Notes: a model not told the origin generated them from the sequence alone. DNA of 64,000 nucleotides from Cohnella candidum (GCF_003713065.1 NZ_CP033433.1:4923501-4987500); one strand, 5' to 3'; shown: positions 52,521-61,540, numbered from the stretch's first letter. Numbers and translations: made by a program.

Positions 52521-53900
52521 ATGAATCTTACCTCCCGCGACCTTGCGCGTTACGTCATCTGTCTGGGATCGTTTCTCTCCAATTTGTCCGCCGGCATGCT
52601 GAACGTCGGTCTCCTGGACATCGCGGGCGAATACGGCCGTCCTGTCGGGGCTGTCCAATGGGTAATCACTCTTTATTTACTTACGATATCCGTTTGCTTG
52701 CCCTTGATGGGCCGGCTGGGGGACTTGCGCGGCAAACGAAGCGTCCATAACATGGGATTTCTGATTTTTCTGGCCGGCTCCGTTTGCTGCGCGGTTTCCC
52801 CGAATCTGGCTGTGCTTCTGTTCTCGCGGGTGCTGCAAGGCGTTGGCGCGGCCATGTACCAGGCCACCAATATGGCGCTCGTTGTCTCGCTTGCAGTGCC
52901 GGAGCGGCGCGGCAGAGCGCTGGGTATTATCAGCACGTTCGTAGCGGCGGGAACGATTATCGGGCCCAGCTTAGGCGGTGTCGTCATACAATGGCTGCAT
53001 TGGAAAGCGAATTTCTGGATTCTCGCCGCGATGGCCTGCTTGTTGTGGATCTGTGCTCAGCGACTGATCCCGGTGGACAAACCCGTTTCGCGAGTTCCTT
53101 TGGACGGCATCGGGGCGGCGCTTTTCGCCGCCGGTCTCGGCACTTTGGTCACCGCTTTAAACCTGGGCCAAACCTGGGGCTGGATGTCGCCCGCCTTGTG
53201 GTCGCTTTGGGCCGTCTGCGCCGGTCTGGCCGCTGCGTTCCTTTACTGGAGCCGGTCCCCACGGTGGCGTACGGGCGAGAGGATGCCGTTTATCCAAACC
53301 GGCGTTTTCCAAAATCCCACGATCCGGCTCGGTTTTCTTATTACCATTCTGACGTACATGGCCGCATTCTCCACTCAAATTGTGGTGCCGTTCCTTTTGC
53401 GGGGGGAGATGGGCTACGGGCCGGCGCTGGCGGGACTGATCGTGGCCGGATATCCTCTGTCGCTGATCGTCTCCGCTCCGTTGAGCGGCGATTTGTCCGA
53501 TCGATTCGGCTCGAACGCCATCATGAGGCTCGGACTGATCTTGATGGCCGGCGCGCTGCTTGCGCTCAGCTTCGTGTCCGCCGGTACTTCGCTTATTTAC
53601 GTATTGGGATTCATCATCCTTCTCGGTTCATCCATGGGGATGATTACTTCCCCGAACAGCAACCTTATCATGGGGAATGCCGATGAATCCCTGGTCTCTT
53701 TCATCGGCAGCATGATCGCGCTCAGCCGCAACGTCGGTATGATGTTCGGCTCGGTTCTGGCGGGCTCGCTCATGCACGCCGCCTCCGGTTACCGCAACGT
53801 ATTCATCACATCCGCAGCTTTAGTCACGGTCGTCGCATTTTGGCAAGTCCGTCACGTTCGCAAGGAATGGAAACGCAAAGCCTTGTCGGCTACCCGATAA
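52521..53900 (+). CDS. MFS transporter, DHA2-like
   Basis: This 459-residue transporter has about 14 helices, motif A GRLGDLRGKRS after helix 2 and a second copy SGDLSDRFGSN in the C-terminal half. It begins 21 bases after the hydrolase stop with a weak site, so it may be translated by coupling. It could export an end product or the same class of compounds. Copy B of the ssuB 3' end begins 23 bases beyond its stop. Confidence 0.85.
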   Translation: MNLTSRDLARYVICLGSFLSNLSAGMLNVGLLDIAGEYGRPVGAVQWVITLYLLTISVCLPLMGRLGDLRGKRSVHNMGFLIFLAGSVCCAVSPNLAVLLFSRVLQGVGAAMYQATNMALVVSLAVPERRGRALGIISTFVAAGTIIGPSLGGVVIQWLHWKANFWILAAMACLLWICAQRLIPVDKPVSRVPLDGIGAALFAAGLGTLVTALNLGQTWGWMSPALWSLWAVCAGLAAAFLYWSRSPRWRTGERMPFIQTGVFQNPTIRLGFLITILTYMAAFSTQIVVPFLLRGEMGYGPALAGLIVAGYPLSLIVSAPLSGDLSDRFGSNAIMRLGLILMAGALLALSFVSAGTSLIYVLGFIILLGSSMGMITSPNSNLIMGNADESLVSFIGSMIALSRNVGMMFGSVLAGSLMHAASGYRNVFITSAALVTVVAFWQVRHVRKEWKRKALSATR

Positions 53901-53923
53901 GAAGCGAAATAGATTGGTCGATT

Positions 53924-54070
53924 GATCAGCGGGGCTCCCGGCCGGATCGGCCTGGATCGGGTCAATCTTTGTTCCGGGAAGGGGAAGGCGTGGGGGAGCT
54001 GCGCCAGCATCGGGAGTATGCCGCGTTGCGGGAGGAATTGCTCCGCCACTTGGAGAGGCGCGATTCATAA
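53924..54070 (+). pseudogene. Duplicated, frameshifted 3' end of ssuB (copy B)
   Basis: The sequence reads ISGAPGRIGLDRVN and then, after a one-base deletion near 53967, LFREGEGVGELRQHREYAAL and LREELLRHLERRDS, matching the ssuB C-terminus at 48131-48278. The following terminator is also copied. No other part of ssuB is present, so this is a tail fragment left by duplication or insertion. Confidence 0.85.
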
Positions 54071-54079
54071 CAATGTTTC

Positions 54080-54107
54080 AAGCGGCTGCGCGGCAGCCGC
54101 TTTTTTC
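54080..54107 (+). terminator. Rho-independent terminator (copy of the ssu operon terminator)
   Basis: AGCGGCTG / CAGCCGCT followed by six T; it now ends the importer-hydrolase-MFS operon. Confidence 0.85.
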
Positions 54108-54147
54108 GTTTAGAATGGACTTATGTATATCCGCACAGGGGGTTAAG

Positions 54148-54504
54148 ATGGACCCGATTCGGGAAGTCATTGAAACGTTACGGGAGATTGCCAAGGCCAA
54201 CATGCCGGGTGCACATGAGTTTGTGTATCATGACGCCATCAATTATAAATTGCATGAAGCGTCGAACAGGTGGATCTGCTACATCACGGCTCACAAGAAC
54301 TACGTGCGATTGGAATTTTATTTTGGGGCGAATCTTTCCGACCCTCAGAAACTTTTACAAGGCACAGGTCGGCGTATGCGTCACGTCAAAATAAAGACGG
54401 CAGAGGAAGCTCGCGCGGATGAAGTGGCGGAGTTGATTCGACAAGCTTGGGCAGAAGCGCAGCCCATCCCTGCGGATTCTCCCAATGAAAATGGACTGTT
54501 CTGA
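54148..54504 (+). CDS. DUF1801 domain protein
   Basis: This 118-residue protein fits the DUF1801/YdhG-like fold: paired helices and a sheet with WICYITAHKNYVRLEFYFGA and the LLQGTGRRMRHVKI segment that recurs in these proteins. ATG 54148 follows AGGGGG. Relatives are annotated loosely as iron chaperones or frataxin-like, but the role is unproven. It is a single gene with its own terminator. Confidence 0.82.
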   Translation: MDPIREVIETLREIAKANMPGAHEFVYHDAINYKLHEASNRWICYITAHKNYVRLEFYFGANLSDPQKLLQGTGRRMRHVKIKTAEEARADEVAELIRQAWAEAQPIPADSPNENGLF

Positions 54505-54513
54505 TTAGTAAGA

Positions 54514-54545
54514 AGAGCCTGCCGGTTCGCCGGCAGGCTTTTGCT
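54514..54545 (+). terminator. Rho-independent terminator after DUF1801
   Basis: AGCCTGCCGG / CCGGCAGGCT with the stable loop TTCG, then TTTTGC. Confidence 0.88.
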
Positions 54546-54725
54546 GTAACCACATCTAATCGCTTAAGAAAATGTTGCGAATCGTTTAACGGATGTTCAG
54601 AAATTGTTCAGTCGTATCTTCTATAGTTAGTTGGTTGTATTTTAATTAAGCCATTTGAAATACGCTATCATCGCAAGTCCCACAAGTTACCCGACGATCA
54701 ACTAAGGCTATGGTCATCTAAGACA

Positions 54726-55010
54726 TTGGAGGGTCATTCATTTGGTTTTTACCCCCGGATTGAAAAAGCCTCGATTTCGCTGTTCGCTGCATTCCTCCTA
54801 TTTTTCAGTTTCATGCCGCCCACTCTCCCAACCGTGCATGCAGGAACCTGCATCGCTAACTGCGGTGACCAGCCTGCCACTTGGCCCTTAAGTAAGCATC
54901 TCTGCGTTCCCCCTAACAGAGCCGGGCTCAATCCCGATCGCGTAAATTTCACAAGCGGCTTTCTCGAAGAAGCCGGGAGACATGTCTTCTCACTGCTTTA
55001 CGAGTTCTAG
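54726..55010 (+). CDS. Possible small secreted protein upstream of the SLH gene
   Basis: A 94-residue frame begins at TTG 54726. Residues ~16-38 form a convincing signal peptide (ISLFAAFLLFFSFMPPTLPT, then VHA), followed by CIANCGD and a ~50-residue tail ending VFSLLYEF. The start is doubtful, since GGAGGG lies inside the first codons and a better-placed TTG at 54742 reads a basic KKPRF segment in another frame. It may be a real small exported protein or the frameshifted 5' end of a larger surface protein. Not recognised. Confidence 0.35.
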   Translation: MEGHSFGFYPRIEKASISLFAAFLLFFSFMPPTLPTVHAGTCIANCGDQPATWPLSKHLCVPPNRAGLNPDRVNFTSGFLEEAGRHVFSLLYEF

Positions 55011-55094
55011 TGCCGATCCGCCCTATTTCCGAATCAAACCCGGCACAATTAGCGTGTCGTGTTGAGATATTCAATAACAGCAGAGGTGTCGACA

Positions 55095-58000
55095 ATGAAG
55101 ACGATCAAGAAAATATTAACCGCATTATTCATTCTAGCGTTAGCACTCACAAGCTTGCGGATACCGGTTGCCTCAGCCGATACGCCAGACGACGGATCCC
55201 TACCATCTGAGAGCCTTACATCCGTGACGGATGCCGTTTATGCTGTCACGGGGGTTAGTTTGGATCAGAAAAAACTTTACCTTGCGAGCGGAACAACAGC
55301 TGCGCTGAGCGCGACCGTCAGTCCTGAGAATGCGACCGATAAGAGCTTGAGCTGGAGCAGCTCTGATTCCAATGTAGCCACCGTGGGCGCCAATGGCGTG
55401 GTAACCGCAATAGGCTCAGGATCCGCAACGATTACCGTAACCACTACGGATGGGAGTTTTACGGCGAGTAGCATTGTGACCGTAAATCTTCCCGAGGCTA
55501 CCAATGTAACTATAGCGAAGGCGTATCCCTATAAAGATTATTTTCTGATCGGGAACTACGATTATTACACGAACAAAGTTCGGAAGGGTAATGCTTCTAC
55601 CTATCAATGGTATCGAGCGAATAATCCCAGCGGCGACGGTAAACAAGCAGTTACGGACGCTGTATATCTGACTTACACACCGACAGCGGGTGACGTCGGT
55701 AAATACCTTAGATTAGAGGTAACTCCTAACAATGGATATTATCAAGGGTTGACCGTAGCCAGCGGTTGGATAGAAATCCGTACCCCCGAGGGCGATGGAT
55801 TGCGCTCGACGCCGTTCAGTGGAACACTCACGACCGAACACGTGTTTAAGCGCCCCGAGTTTCCGGATACCGCAACGCCGACCGGCGTATACGACGCCGA
55901 ATCGATGACTTCCGTTTCAAGCGATGATTTTAACTATTTTTACTATAATGTCATCCCGGATACTAGCGGTGATTATATGTTCTGGGTGAAGGACGCGGCC
56001 ATCGATCGCAGTGACTCGGTCGTATTTGTTTACAAGGATCAATTTGACGCTTCCAGCCCTTTAACCAACCTGATTGCCGGCAATGACGACATGCTTGGGT
56101 TCGGCATCTACGGCAATCAGCCCGATCGTGCAAAGTCGTACATTCCGATGCTGCATTTGGATGCGGGAAAAACATACATTTTGGTGATGACGACTTGGCA
56201 AAACGGCGAATCCGGAGATGTCTCCTTCCAGAGTCTGGGCCCGGGAACGCTTCAATTGATCAAGCCTAATCCGATAAACGATCTGACTGCCGCTGCAGGT
56301 AACGGAAAAGTGAAGTTGACCTTCAGTGCAGCTGCGCGGTCGACAAGCGTTCGGATCGAACAATCTACGGATGAGGTAACATGGACGCAGGCTGCCACAA
56401 CGGGCACGATCGATTCCTCGACGACGAGCGCATGGGTGACCGGGCTTACGAACGGGGATATGTATCATTTTCGCTTAGTGGTGACCGGGGGCGACCGGAT
56501 GGGGATATCCAATGTGGATGGGGCAATGCCTCTTGCTTCCCTAATATCGAACGATGCGACGCTCAGCGATATGACGATAAGCGCAGGGACGTTGAACCCT
56601 GTGTTTGTATCTGGAACAAGTACCTATCGAACGAACGTAGGAAGTAATGTGGCCAACATCACGGTGACCCCGACGGTGTCGGAGGATCACGCGACGGTGA
56701 AGGTAGCCGGCCAGACGGTATCAAGCGGCCATGCGTCGAATCCAATCCCCTTGAACGGTGGGGATAACACGATTCAGGTGGTGGTCACGGCCGAAGACGG
56801 CCAAACCAGCAACACGTATACGATTACGGTTTCACGAGCCAACCCGCCTGCACAATCGGAGTCGGGGAACTTGCAGCAGACAACAGCGGTAGAAGTTCTC
56901 GTGAACGGCAAAATCGAGAAAGCGGGCACCGCGACGACGTCCGTCGTGAACAATCGGACTGTAACAACCGTCAGCGTCGATCAGAATAAGCTCGATGAGA
57001 AGCTCGCAGCCGAGGGACGGAAAGCCGTGATTACCATTCCGATCAAATCGGCGGATTCCGACGTCGTCGTCGGCGAGCTCAACGGCCAAATGATCAAGAA
57101 CATGGAGCAGAAGGAAGCCGTGGTGGAGATCAAGACCGGGAACGCCGCCTACACGCTTCCTGCTCAGCAAATCAATATTAACGCGGTGTCTGATCAATTG
57201 GGGCAGAACCTGCAGTTGCAAGATATTAAGGTCCAAATCGAGATCGCTTCCCCTCCAAGCAATACCGTCAAGCTGGTGGAGTCAACCGCTGCAGCCGGAC
57301 AGTTTACGATCGTGGCTCCTCCGCTCGACTTCACTGTCCGCGGAACCTACGGGGGAAAGACGGTGGAGGTTTCCAAGTTTATCGCATACGTGGAACGGAT
57401 GATCGCCATCCCGGACGGAGTCGACCCGCAGCGGATCACGACCGGGATCGTCATTGAGCCGGATGGAACGGTCCGTCACGTGCCGACGAAGATCGTTGTA
57501 GAAGACGGCAAATACTACGCCAAAGTGAGCAGTTTGACCAACAGTACCTACTCCGTCGTCTGGCATCCGATCGAATTCCAAGACGTAGCTGCCCATTGGT
57601 CGAAAGATGCCGTGAACGACATGGGTTCCCGTATGGTCATTAAAGGCATCTCTGATCAGACGTTTGCGCCGGATCAAGCGATTACCCGTGCGGAATTCGC
57701 GGCTATCCTGGTTCGTGCTCTCGGATTGAAGCTGGAAAAGGGAACTTCCTTCTCCGACGTAAAGGCATCGGACTGGTACGGCGAAGCCATTCATACAGCG
57801 AAGTCGTACGACCTGATCAGCGGGTTTAAAGACGGCTCCTTTCAGCCGAACCGCAAGATCACACGCGAGGAAGCGATGACCGTGATTAGCAAAGCGATGA
57901 AGCTGGCCGGGCTCCGCGTAAGTGGATCAAAAGAGCAAGCGAAGGCCTCTCTCGAAGCCTATAGCGACGCAACGCTCGCTTCTGCTTGGGCTGTCGACGG

Positions 58001-58133
58001 CTTGGCGGATTGCTTGCAGGCAGGCATCGTTTCAGGAAGAGCAAATCACCGGCTTGCGCCTCTCGACTCTATCACGCGAGCGGAAGTAGCCGTTATCGTG
58101 CAGCGTCTTCTTCAGAAAGCCGATTTGATTTAA
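55095..58133 (+). CDS. SLH-domain surface protein with Ig-like, FnIII-like and cadherin-like domains
   Basis: This 1012-residue exported protein has a signal peptide of about 28 residues (cut near VASA-DT). A BIG2 bacterial Ig-like domain follows (about 52-135, with LSWSSSDSNVATVGANGVVT), then a unique region, an FnIII-like segment (~400-475), a cadherin-like beta-sandwich (~480-580, NDATLSDMTISAGTLNPVF) and a large stalk. Three SLH repeats at 828-1012 carry ITRAE, ITREE and ITRAE motifs that bind pyruvylated wall polymer. It is a cell-surface protein of adhesion or structural type; no enzymatic domain was recognised. Confidence 0.87.
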   Translation: MKTIKKILTALFILALALTSLRIPVASADTPDDGSLPSESLTSVTDAVYAVTGVSLDQKKLYLASGTTAALSATVSPENATDKSLSWSSSDSNVATVGANGVVTAIGSGSATITVTTTDGSFTASSIVTVNLPEATNVTIAKAYPYKDYFLIGNYDYYTNKVRKGNASTYQWYRANNPSGDGKQAVTDAVYLTYTPTAGDVGKYLRLEVTPNNGYYQGLTVASGWIEIRTPEGDGLRSTPFSGTLTTEHVFKRPEFPDTATPTGVYDAESMTSVSSDDFNYFYYNVIPDTSGDYMFWVKDAAIDRSDSVVFVYKDQFDASSPLTNLIAGNDDMLGFGIYGNQPDRAKSYIPMLHLDAGKTYILVMTTWQNGESGDVSFQSLGPGTLQLIKPNPINDLTAAAGNGKVKLTFSAAARSTSVRIEQSTDEVTWTQAATTGTIDSSTTSAWVTGLTNGDMYHFRLVVTGGDRMGISNVDGAMPLASLISNDATLSDMTISAGTLNPVFVSGTSTYRTNVGSNVANITVTPTVSEDHATVKVAGQTVSSGHASNPIPLNGGDNTIQVVVTAEDGQTSNTYTITVSRANPPAQSESGNLQQTTAVEVLVNGKIEKAGTATTSVVNNRTVTTVSVDQNKLDEKLAAEGRKAVITIPIKSADSDVVVGELNGQMIKNMEQKEAVVEIKTGNAAYTLPAQQININAVSDQLGQNLQLQDIKVQIEIASPPSNTVKLVESTAAAGQFTIVAPPLDFTVRGTYGGKTVEVSKFIAYVERMIAIPDGVDPQRITTGIVIEPDGTVRHVPTKIVVEDGKYYAKVSSLTNSTYSVVWHPIEFQDVAAHWSKDAVNDMGSRMVIKGISDQTFAPDQAITRAEFAAILVRALGLKLEKGTSFSDVKASDWYGEAIHTAKSYDLISGFKDGSFQPNRKITREEAMTVISKAMKLAGLRVSGSKEQAKASLEAYSDATLASAWAVDGLADCLQAGIVSGRANHRLAPLDSITRAEVAVIVQRLLQKADLI

Positions 58134-58143
58134 GAGCATACAG

Positions 58144-58181
58144 ACCGCCGGAGGGTTTACAACGACTCCGGCGGTTTTTTC
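58144..58181 (+). terminator. Rho-independent terminator after the SLH gene
   Basis: ACCGCCGGAG / CTCCGGCGGT with a 12-base loop and a T6 tail. Confidence 0.88.
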
Positions 58182-58272
58182 ATTTTCCACTTTTGTGCCA
58201 TGTTCTGCAGAAACCAATCGGCATGATTTTCGTATTCATGCTTATTAAGGAGCACGGAAGGGGTTATGAGGG

Positions 58273-58722
58273 TTGATCCTGAGGCGGATTGAAGAATCAA
58301 GCGAACGGTATCTTGGGCCATTAACGGATATGGCGCTGGACCTCTGGCCGGACAGTGATTATGACGAACTCCGAAATGAATTCTTCGAGTTTCTGCAATC
58401 GGACAAAGATAAGGTTTATCTCTATTTGGCAGACGATCTGCCCGTGGCATTCATCCACCTGTGCATCAGATTCGACTATGTAGAAGGTTCGGTAACGAGC
58501 CCTGTCGGTTATGTAGAAGGGATATACGTTAAACCGGAGTACAGACGGCAGGGGATTTCTAAAGCGCTTCTGCAGAAGAGCGAGGAATGGATGAAAAGCA
58601 AAGGCTGTAAACAAATCGGCTCGGACATCGAGTATGACAACCATACGAGCTATCAATTTCATCTCGGCGTCGGATTCAAAGAAGCCAACCGGATTATCTG
58701 TTTTATTAAAGATCTCGAATAA
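58273..58722 (+). CDS. Aminoglycoside 6'-N-acetyltransferase-like GNAT protein
   Basis: This 149-residue acetyltransferase resembles the AAC(6')-Iaa/Ib-type group. It has LWPDSDYDELRNEFFEFL at the N-terminus, then FDYVEGSVTSPVGYVEGIYV, acetyl-CoA loop RRQGISKALL, and the C-terminal SDIEYDNHTSYQFHLGVGFK with ANRIICFIK. These blocks are characteristic of chromosomal aminoglycoside 6'-acetyltransferases. TTG 58273 follows GGAAGGGG with nine-base spacing. Resistance activity is an inference; chromosomal homologues may have other substrates. Confidence 0.75.
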   Translation: MILRRIEESSERYLGPLTDMALDLWPDSDYDELRNEFFEFLQSDKDKVYLYLADDLPVAFIHLCIRFDYVEGSVTSPVGYVEGIYVKPEYRRQGISKALLQKSEEWMKSKGCKQIGSDIEYDNHTSYQFHLGVGFKEANRIICFIKDLE

Positions 58723-58727
58723 GGCAC

Positions 58728-58766
58728 AAGGCGGTACCGGTTAATCCCCGGCACCGCCTTCTTCGT
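58728..58766. terminator. Bidirectional terminator between the acetyltransferase and metI
   Basis: AAGGCGGTACCGG / CCGGCACCGCCTT (one mismatch) around a 7-base loop, flanked by CTTCGTT. Confidence 0.75.
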
Positions 58767-59440
58767 TAACGTTTACGCAACTTTTTGGCAATCACGGTGC
58801 CGATCGACTGGACGAGTTGAACGGAAAGGATGAGCAAGATCACGCAGGTGATCATGACGTTCGGTTCCCAGCGCTGATAACCGTACCGAATGGCGACGTC
58901 GCCCAGACCGCCGGCCCCGACCACCCCGGCCATCGCGGAAGCGCCGACCAGGCTGATGGTTCCGATCGTTAATCCGAGTATGAGGCCGGGTCTCGCTTCC
59001 CGTAGAATTACGCGCGTAATGATTTGCCTTCGGGTCGCTCCCATGGCTTGAAACGCCTCGATGACGCCGCGATCGACCTCAAGAAGGGCCGATTCCATCA
59101 ACCGTGCAAGGTAAGGGGCCGTATAGACGACCAGCGGCACGATGGCGCCTTTCACCCCGATCGTCGTGCCGACAATGGATTTCGTGAAAGGGATGATGGC
59201 GACCATCAAAATGATGAACGGCAGCGAGCGCAAAATATTAATGACCACGTTCAAAATTTGATAAATCAACGTATTTTGATAGATATGCCCAGGCCGGGTG
59301 ACGACGAGCACAACGCCGAGAAACAATCCGATCACCGCGGAAACGAGCAAGGCGTAACCGACCATGATGCCTGTCTCTTTCATCGATTGCACGTATAAGT
59401 CCCAGAATTCCCCGAAGATGCCGAAAAAGTCAGCCAGCAT
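58766..59440 (-). CDS. metI: Methionine ABC transporter permease
   Basis: This 224-residue permease of five helices has the MetI loop EAFQAMGATRRQIITRVILR and the helix ILRSLPFIILMVAIIPFTKS. ATG 59440 with TTGAGGTG upstream is preferred to TTG 59446. It overlaps the end of metN by 11 bases. It is the last gene of metQ-metN-metI. Confidence 0.92.
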   Translation of the reverse strand: MLADFFGIFGEFWDLYVQSMKETGIMVGYALLVSAVIGLFLGVVLVVTRPGHIYQNTLIYQILNVVINILRSLPFIILMVAIIPFTKSIVGTTIGVKGAIVPLVVYTAPYLARLMESALLEVDRGVIEAFQAMGATRRQIITRVILREARPGLILGLTIGTISLVGASAMAGVVGAGGLGDVAIRYGYQRWEPNVMITCVILLILSVQLVQSIGTVIAKKLRKR

Positions 59441-60458
59441 GGTCAATCACCTCAATCTGCAGCTCTTGTTTGGACAAGTAATCCATGCCTGCCTGAATGG
59501 CCTCCGCTTCGCCCGTTACTCGAACGACGAGGGTTCCGTAAGTCGTATCCTTGATTTGCGTGATGTTGCCGTACAGAATATTGGGGCGCAGCGAGAACCG
59601 GGTGGCCAAATCCGCCCAGATCGGCTCCGCGACGTGCTCGCCGACGAACGATATCCGCAATAGTTTTCCGGAACTGTTCCGCTCTTTGATTTTCTTGAGC
59701 AGAGACTCGGGTAAGTTCACGTCGAAAATGGTCTTGATGAAGTTTCGGGTAATCGTCTGCTTCGGATTCGAAAATACGTCCAGCACTTTGCCTTCTTCGA
59801 CGACTTCTCCGTTTTCCATGACCGCGACGCGGTCGCAAATTTTCTTGATGACATGCATCTCATGGGTGATCAATACGATCGTGAGATTGTATTTGCGGTT
59901 GATTTCGAGCAGCAGTTCGAGAATGGACTCGGTGGTTTGCGGGTCAAGCGCCGACGTCGCTTCGTCGCACAACAAGATTTCCGGATCGCTGGCCAATGCC
60001 CGCGCGATCGCGACGCGTTGCTTTTGGCCGCCGGAAAGCTGGGAAGGGTAAACGGATTCCTTATCCTTCAGTCCGACCAGCTCCAACAGTTCATGGACCT
60101 TTCTGGTGATTTCCTTTTTCGGGGCATTCACCAGCCGCAGAGGCGCGGCCACGTTGTCAAACACCGTATTGGAAGAGAGCAAATTGAAGTTTTGAAAAAT
60201 CATGCCGATTTTACGCCGCGTTTGCCGGAGCTGGGCTTCGTTCAACCCGGCCAGATCGACCCCGTTGATCCGGACGGTTCCTTCGGTCGGCCGTTCCAGG
60301 AAGTTGATGCAACGGATCAGGGTGCTCTTTCCCGCGCCGCTGTAACCGATAATGCCAAAAATTTCGCCTTTGCCCACCTGCAGCGTGACTTTTTTGACGG
60401 CTTCGATTTTTTGTTTATGTTGATGAAAGACTTTCGTTACGTTCTCTAGATGAATCAT
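59430..60458 (-). CDS. metN: Methionine ABC transporter ATP-binding protein
   Basis: This 342-residue ATPase has Walker A GYSGAGKST, signature LSGGQKQR, Walker B ILLCDEATSALDP and H-loop ITHEMHV, with a C-terminal NIL domain (after ~265) that binds methionine and shuts the transporter by feedback. ATG 60458 (MIHLENVTKVFHQHK) is chosen over the frame from 60527, whose upstream codons lie in the metQ-metN hairpin. Import is of D- and L-methionine in characterised relatives. Confidence 0.92.
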   Translation of the reverse strand: MIHLENVTKVFHQHKQKIEAVKKVTLQVGKGEIFGIIGYSGAGKSTLIRCINFLERPTEGTVRINGVDLAGLNEAQLRQTRRKIGMIFQNFNLLSSNTVFDNVAAPLRLVNAPKKEITRKVHELLELVGLKDKESVYPSQLSGGQKQRVAIARALASDPEILLCDEATSALDPQTTESILELLLEINRKYNLTIVLITHEMHVIKKICDRVAVMENGEVVEEGKVLDVFSNPKQTITRNFIKTIFDVNLPESLLKKIKERNSSGKLLRISFVGEHVAEPIWADLATRFSLRPNILYGNITQIKDTTYGTLVVRVTGEAEAIQAGMDYLSKQELQIEVIDHAG

Positions 60459-60497
60459 GCGGCACGCCCTTTCATGTCTCGATGAAAATAGGAAAGG

Positions 60498-60525
60498 CAG
60501 GTCCGTCCCCGAGGGAGAGACCTGC
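60498..60525 (-). terminator. Hairpin between metQ and metN
   Basis: On the minus strand GCAGGTC and GACCTGC pair, with an inner C-rich/G-rich pairing, followed by CTTTCCTATTTTC. A partial terminator or processing site would let metQ be made in excess. Confidence 0.5.
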
Positions 60526-60545
60526 ACATGTTCAGCGTGGTTGAA

Positions 60546-61433
60546 TTACCAAGCAGGAACCATCGAGTCGCCGTATTTTTCCGTTACGAATTTTTTCACT
60601 TCTTCGGATTGGAAAGCTTTGACCAAGCGCTGGAATACCGGCTTGTCCTGCTCGCCTTCGCGAACCGCGATGATATTCACCCACGGGGAATCTTTAGGCT
60701 CGCGGTAGATCGCGTCTTTGCTGGGGGAAAGACCGTTGTCGATCGCGTAGTTGGTGTTGATGACCGCTGCCGTCAGGTCGCCGAGCGCTTTCGGGATAAA
60801 GGCCGCATCCAGTTCTTTGAATTTCAGGTTTTTCGGGTTTTCCGCGATGTCGCGGACCGTGGCCGTAATGCCGACTCCGTCTTTCAGCTTAATCAAGCCG
60901 GCGCTTTGGAACAGGATGAGCGCGCGGGCGCCGTTGGTCGGGTCATTCGGCAAACCGAGCGTATCGCCGTCTTTCAGTTCCGCCAGATCCTTGATGGATT
61001 TGGAGTAGACGCCAATCGGATAGTTGATCGTATCCGCCAGCTTCACGATGTGCGTGCCGTTCGTTTTGTTGAATTCGTCGAGGTAAGGCACGTGTTGGAA
61101 AGCGTTGGCGTCAAGTTGGCCGTCTTCCAGCACTTTGTTCGGCTGAACGTAATCGTTAAATACGACAAGCTCCAAATCCAGATTATCTTTAGCGGCAACT
61201 TCTTTGGCCACTTTCCAGATTTCTTCTTCCGCTCCGGCCATAACGCCGAGCTTCAATTTAGCCGGTTCGGAACCGGTGGGGCTGGCGCTCGCGCTTTCGT
61301 TCGGGCTGCTGCTGGCCGAGCTGGAGGCAGCCGCGCTGCTTTCGCCGGATTTGTCGTCGTTCGATTTACCGCAAGCTGCCGCGATTACCGTAAACACGAG
61401 AACGAGAAGTACAAGCAGAGATTTTTTTGCCAT
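60546..61433 (-). CDS. metQ: Methionine-binding lipoprotein
   Basis: This 295-residue NLPA-family lipoprotein has lipobox AAAC (Cys 21) and then a Ser/Glu-rich linker. Family blocks include KLKLGVMAGAEEEIWKVAKE, VVFNDYVQPNKVLEDGQLDA, NAFQHVPYLDEFNK and VGVYSKSIKDL-like GVYSKSIKDLAELKDGDTLG. ATG 61433 gives a clean signal peptide; the frame can extend to TTG 61451. It is the first gene of the operon, 79 bases downstream of a good promoter. Confidence 0.92.
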   Translation of the reverse strand: MAKKSLLVLLVLVFTVIAAACGKSNDDKSGESSAAASSSASSSPNESASASPTGSEPAKLKLGVMAGAEEEIWKVAKEVAAKDNLDLELVVFNDYVQPNKVLEDGQLDANAFQHVPYLDEFNKTNGTHIVKLADTINYPIGVYSKSIKDLAELKDGDTLGLPNDPTNGARALILFQSAGLIKLKDGVGITATVRDIAENPKNLKFKELDAAFIPKALGDLTAAVINTNYAIDNGLSPSKDAIYREPKDSPWVNIIAVREGEQDKPVFQRLVKAFQSEEVKKFVTEKYGDSMVPAW

Positions 61434-61511
61434 CCTGAACACCGCTTTCAACTGAGTTTGATACTTGCCGGACTAAAATAGTTATTAACCTACCGGAATA
61501 GTATGAATTAA

Positions 61512-61540
61512 AATATAGTTTGTGTTTTACGGCACGTCAA
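61512..61540 (-). promoter_or_regulatory. Promoter of the metQNI operon
   Basis: On the minus strand TTGACG (61540-61535), 17 bases, TATATT (61517-61512). The leader to metQ is only about 75 bases, too short for a SAM riboswitch. Confidence 0.65.

Noticed and set aside
48131..54108. Insertion sequence or integrative element bounded by the duplicated ssuB 3' ends
   Set aside because: No transposase, integrase, tRNA site or short inverted ends were found; only the duplication itself is supported.
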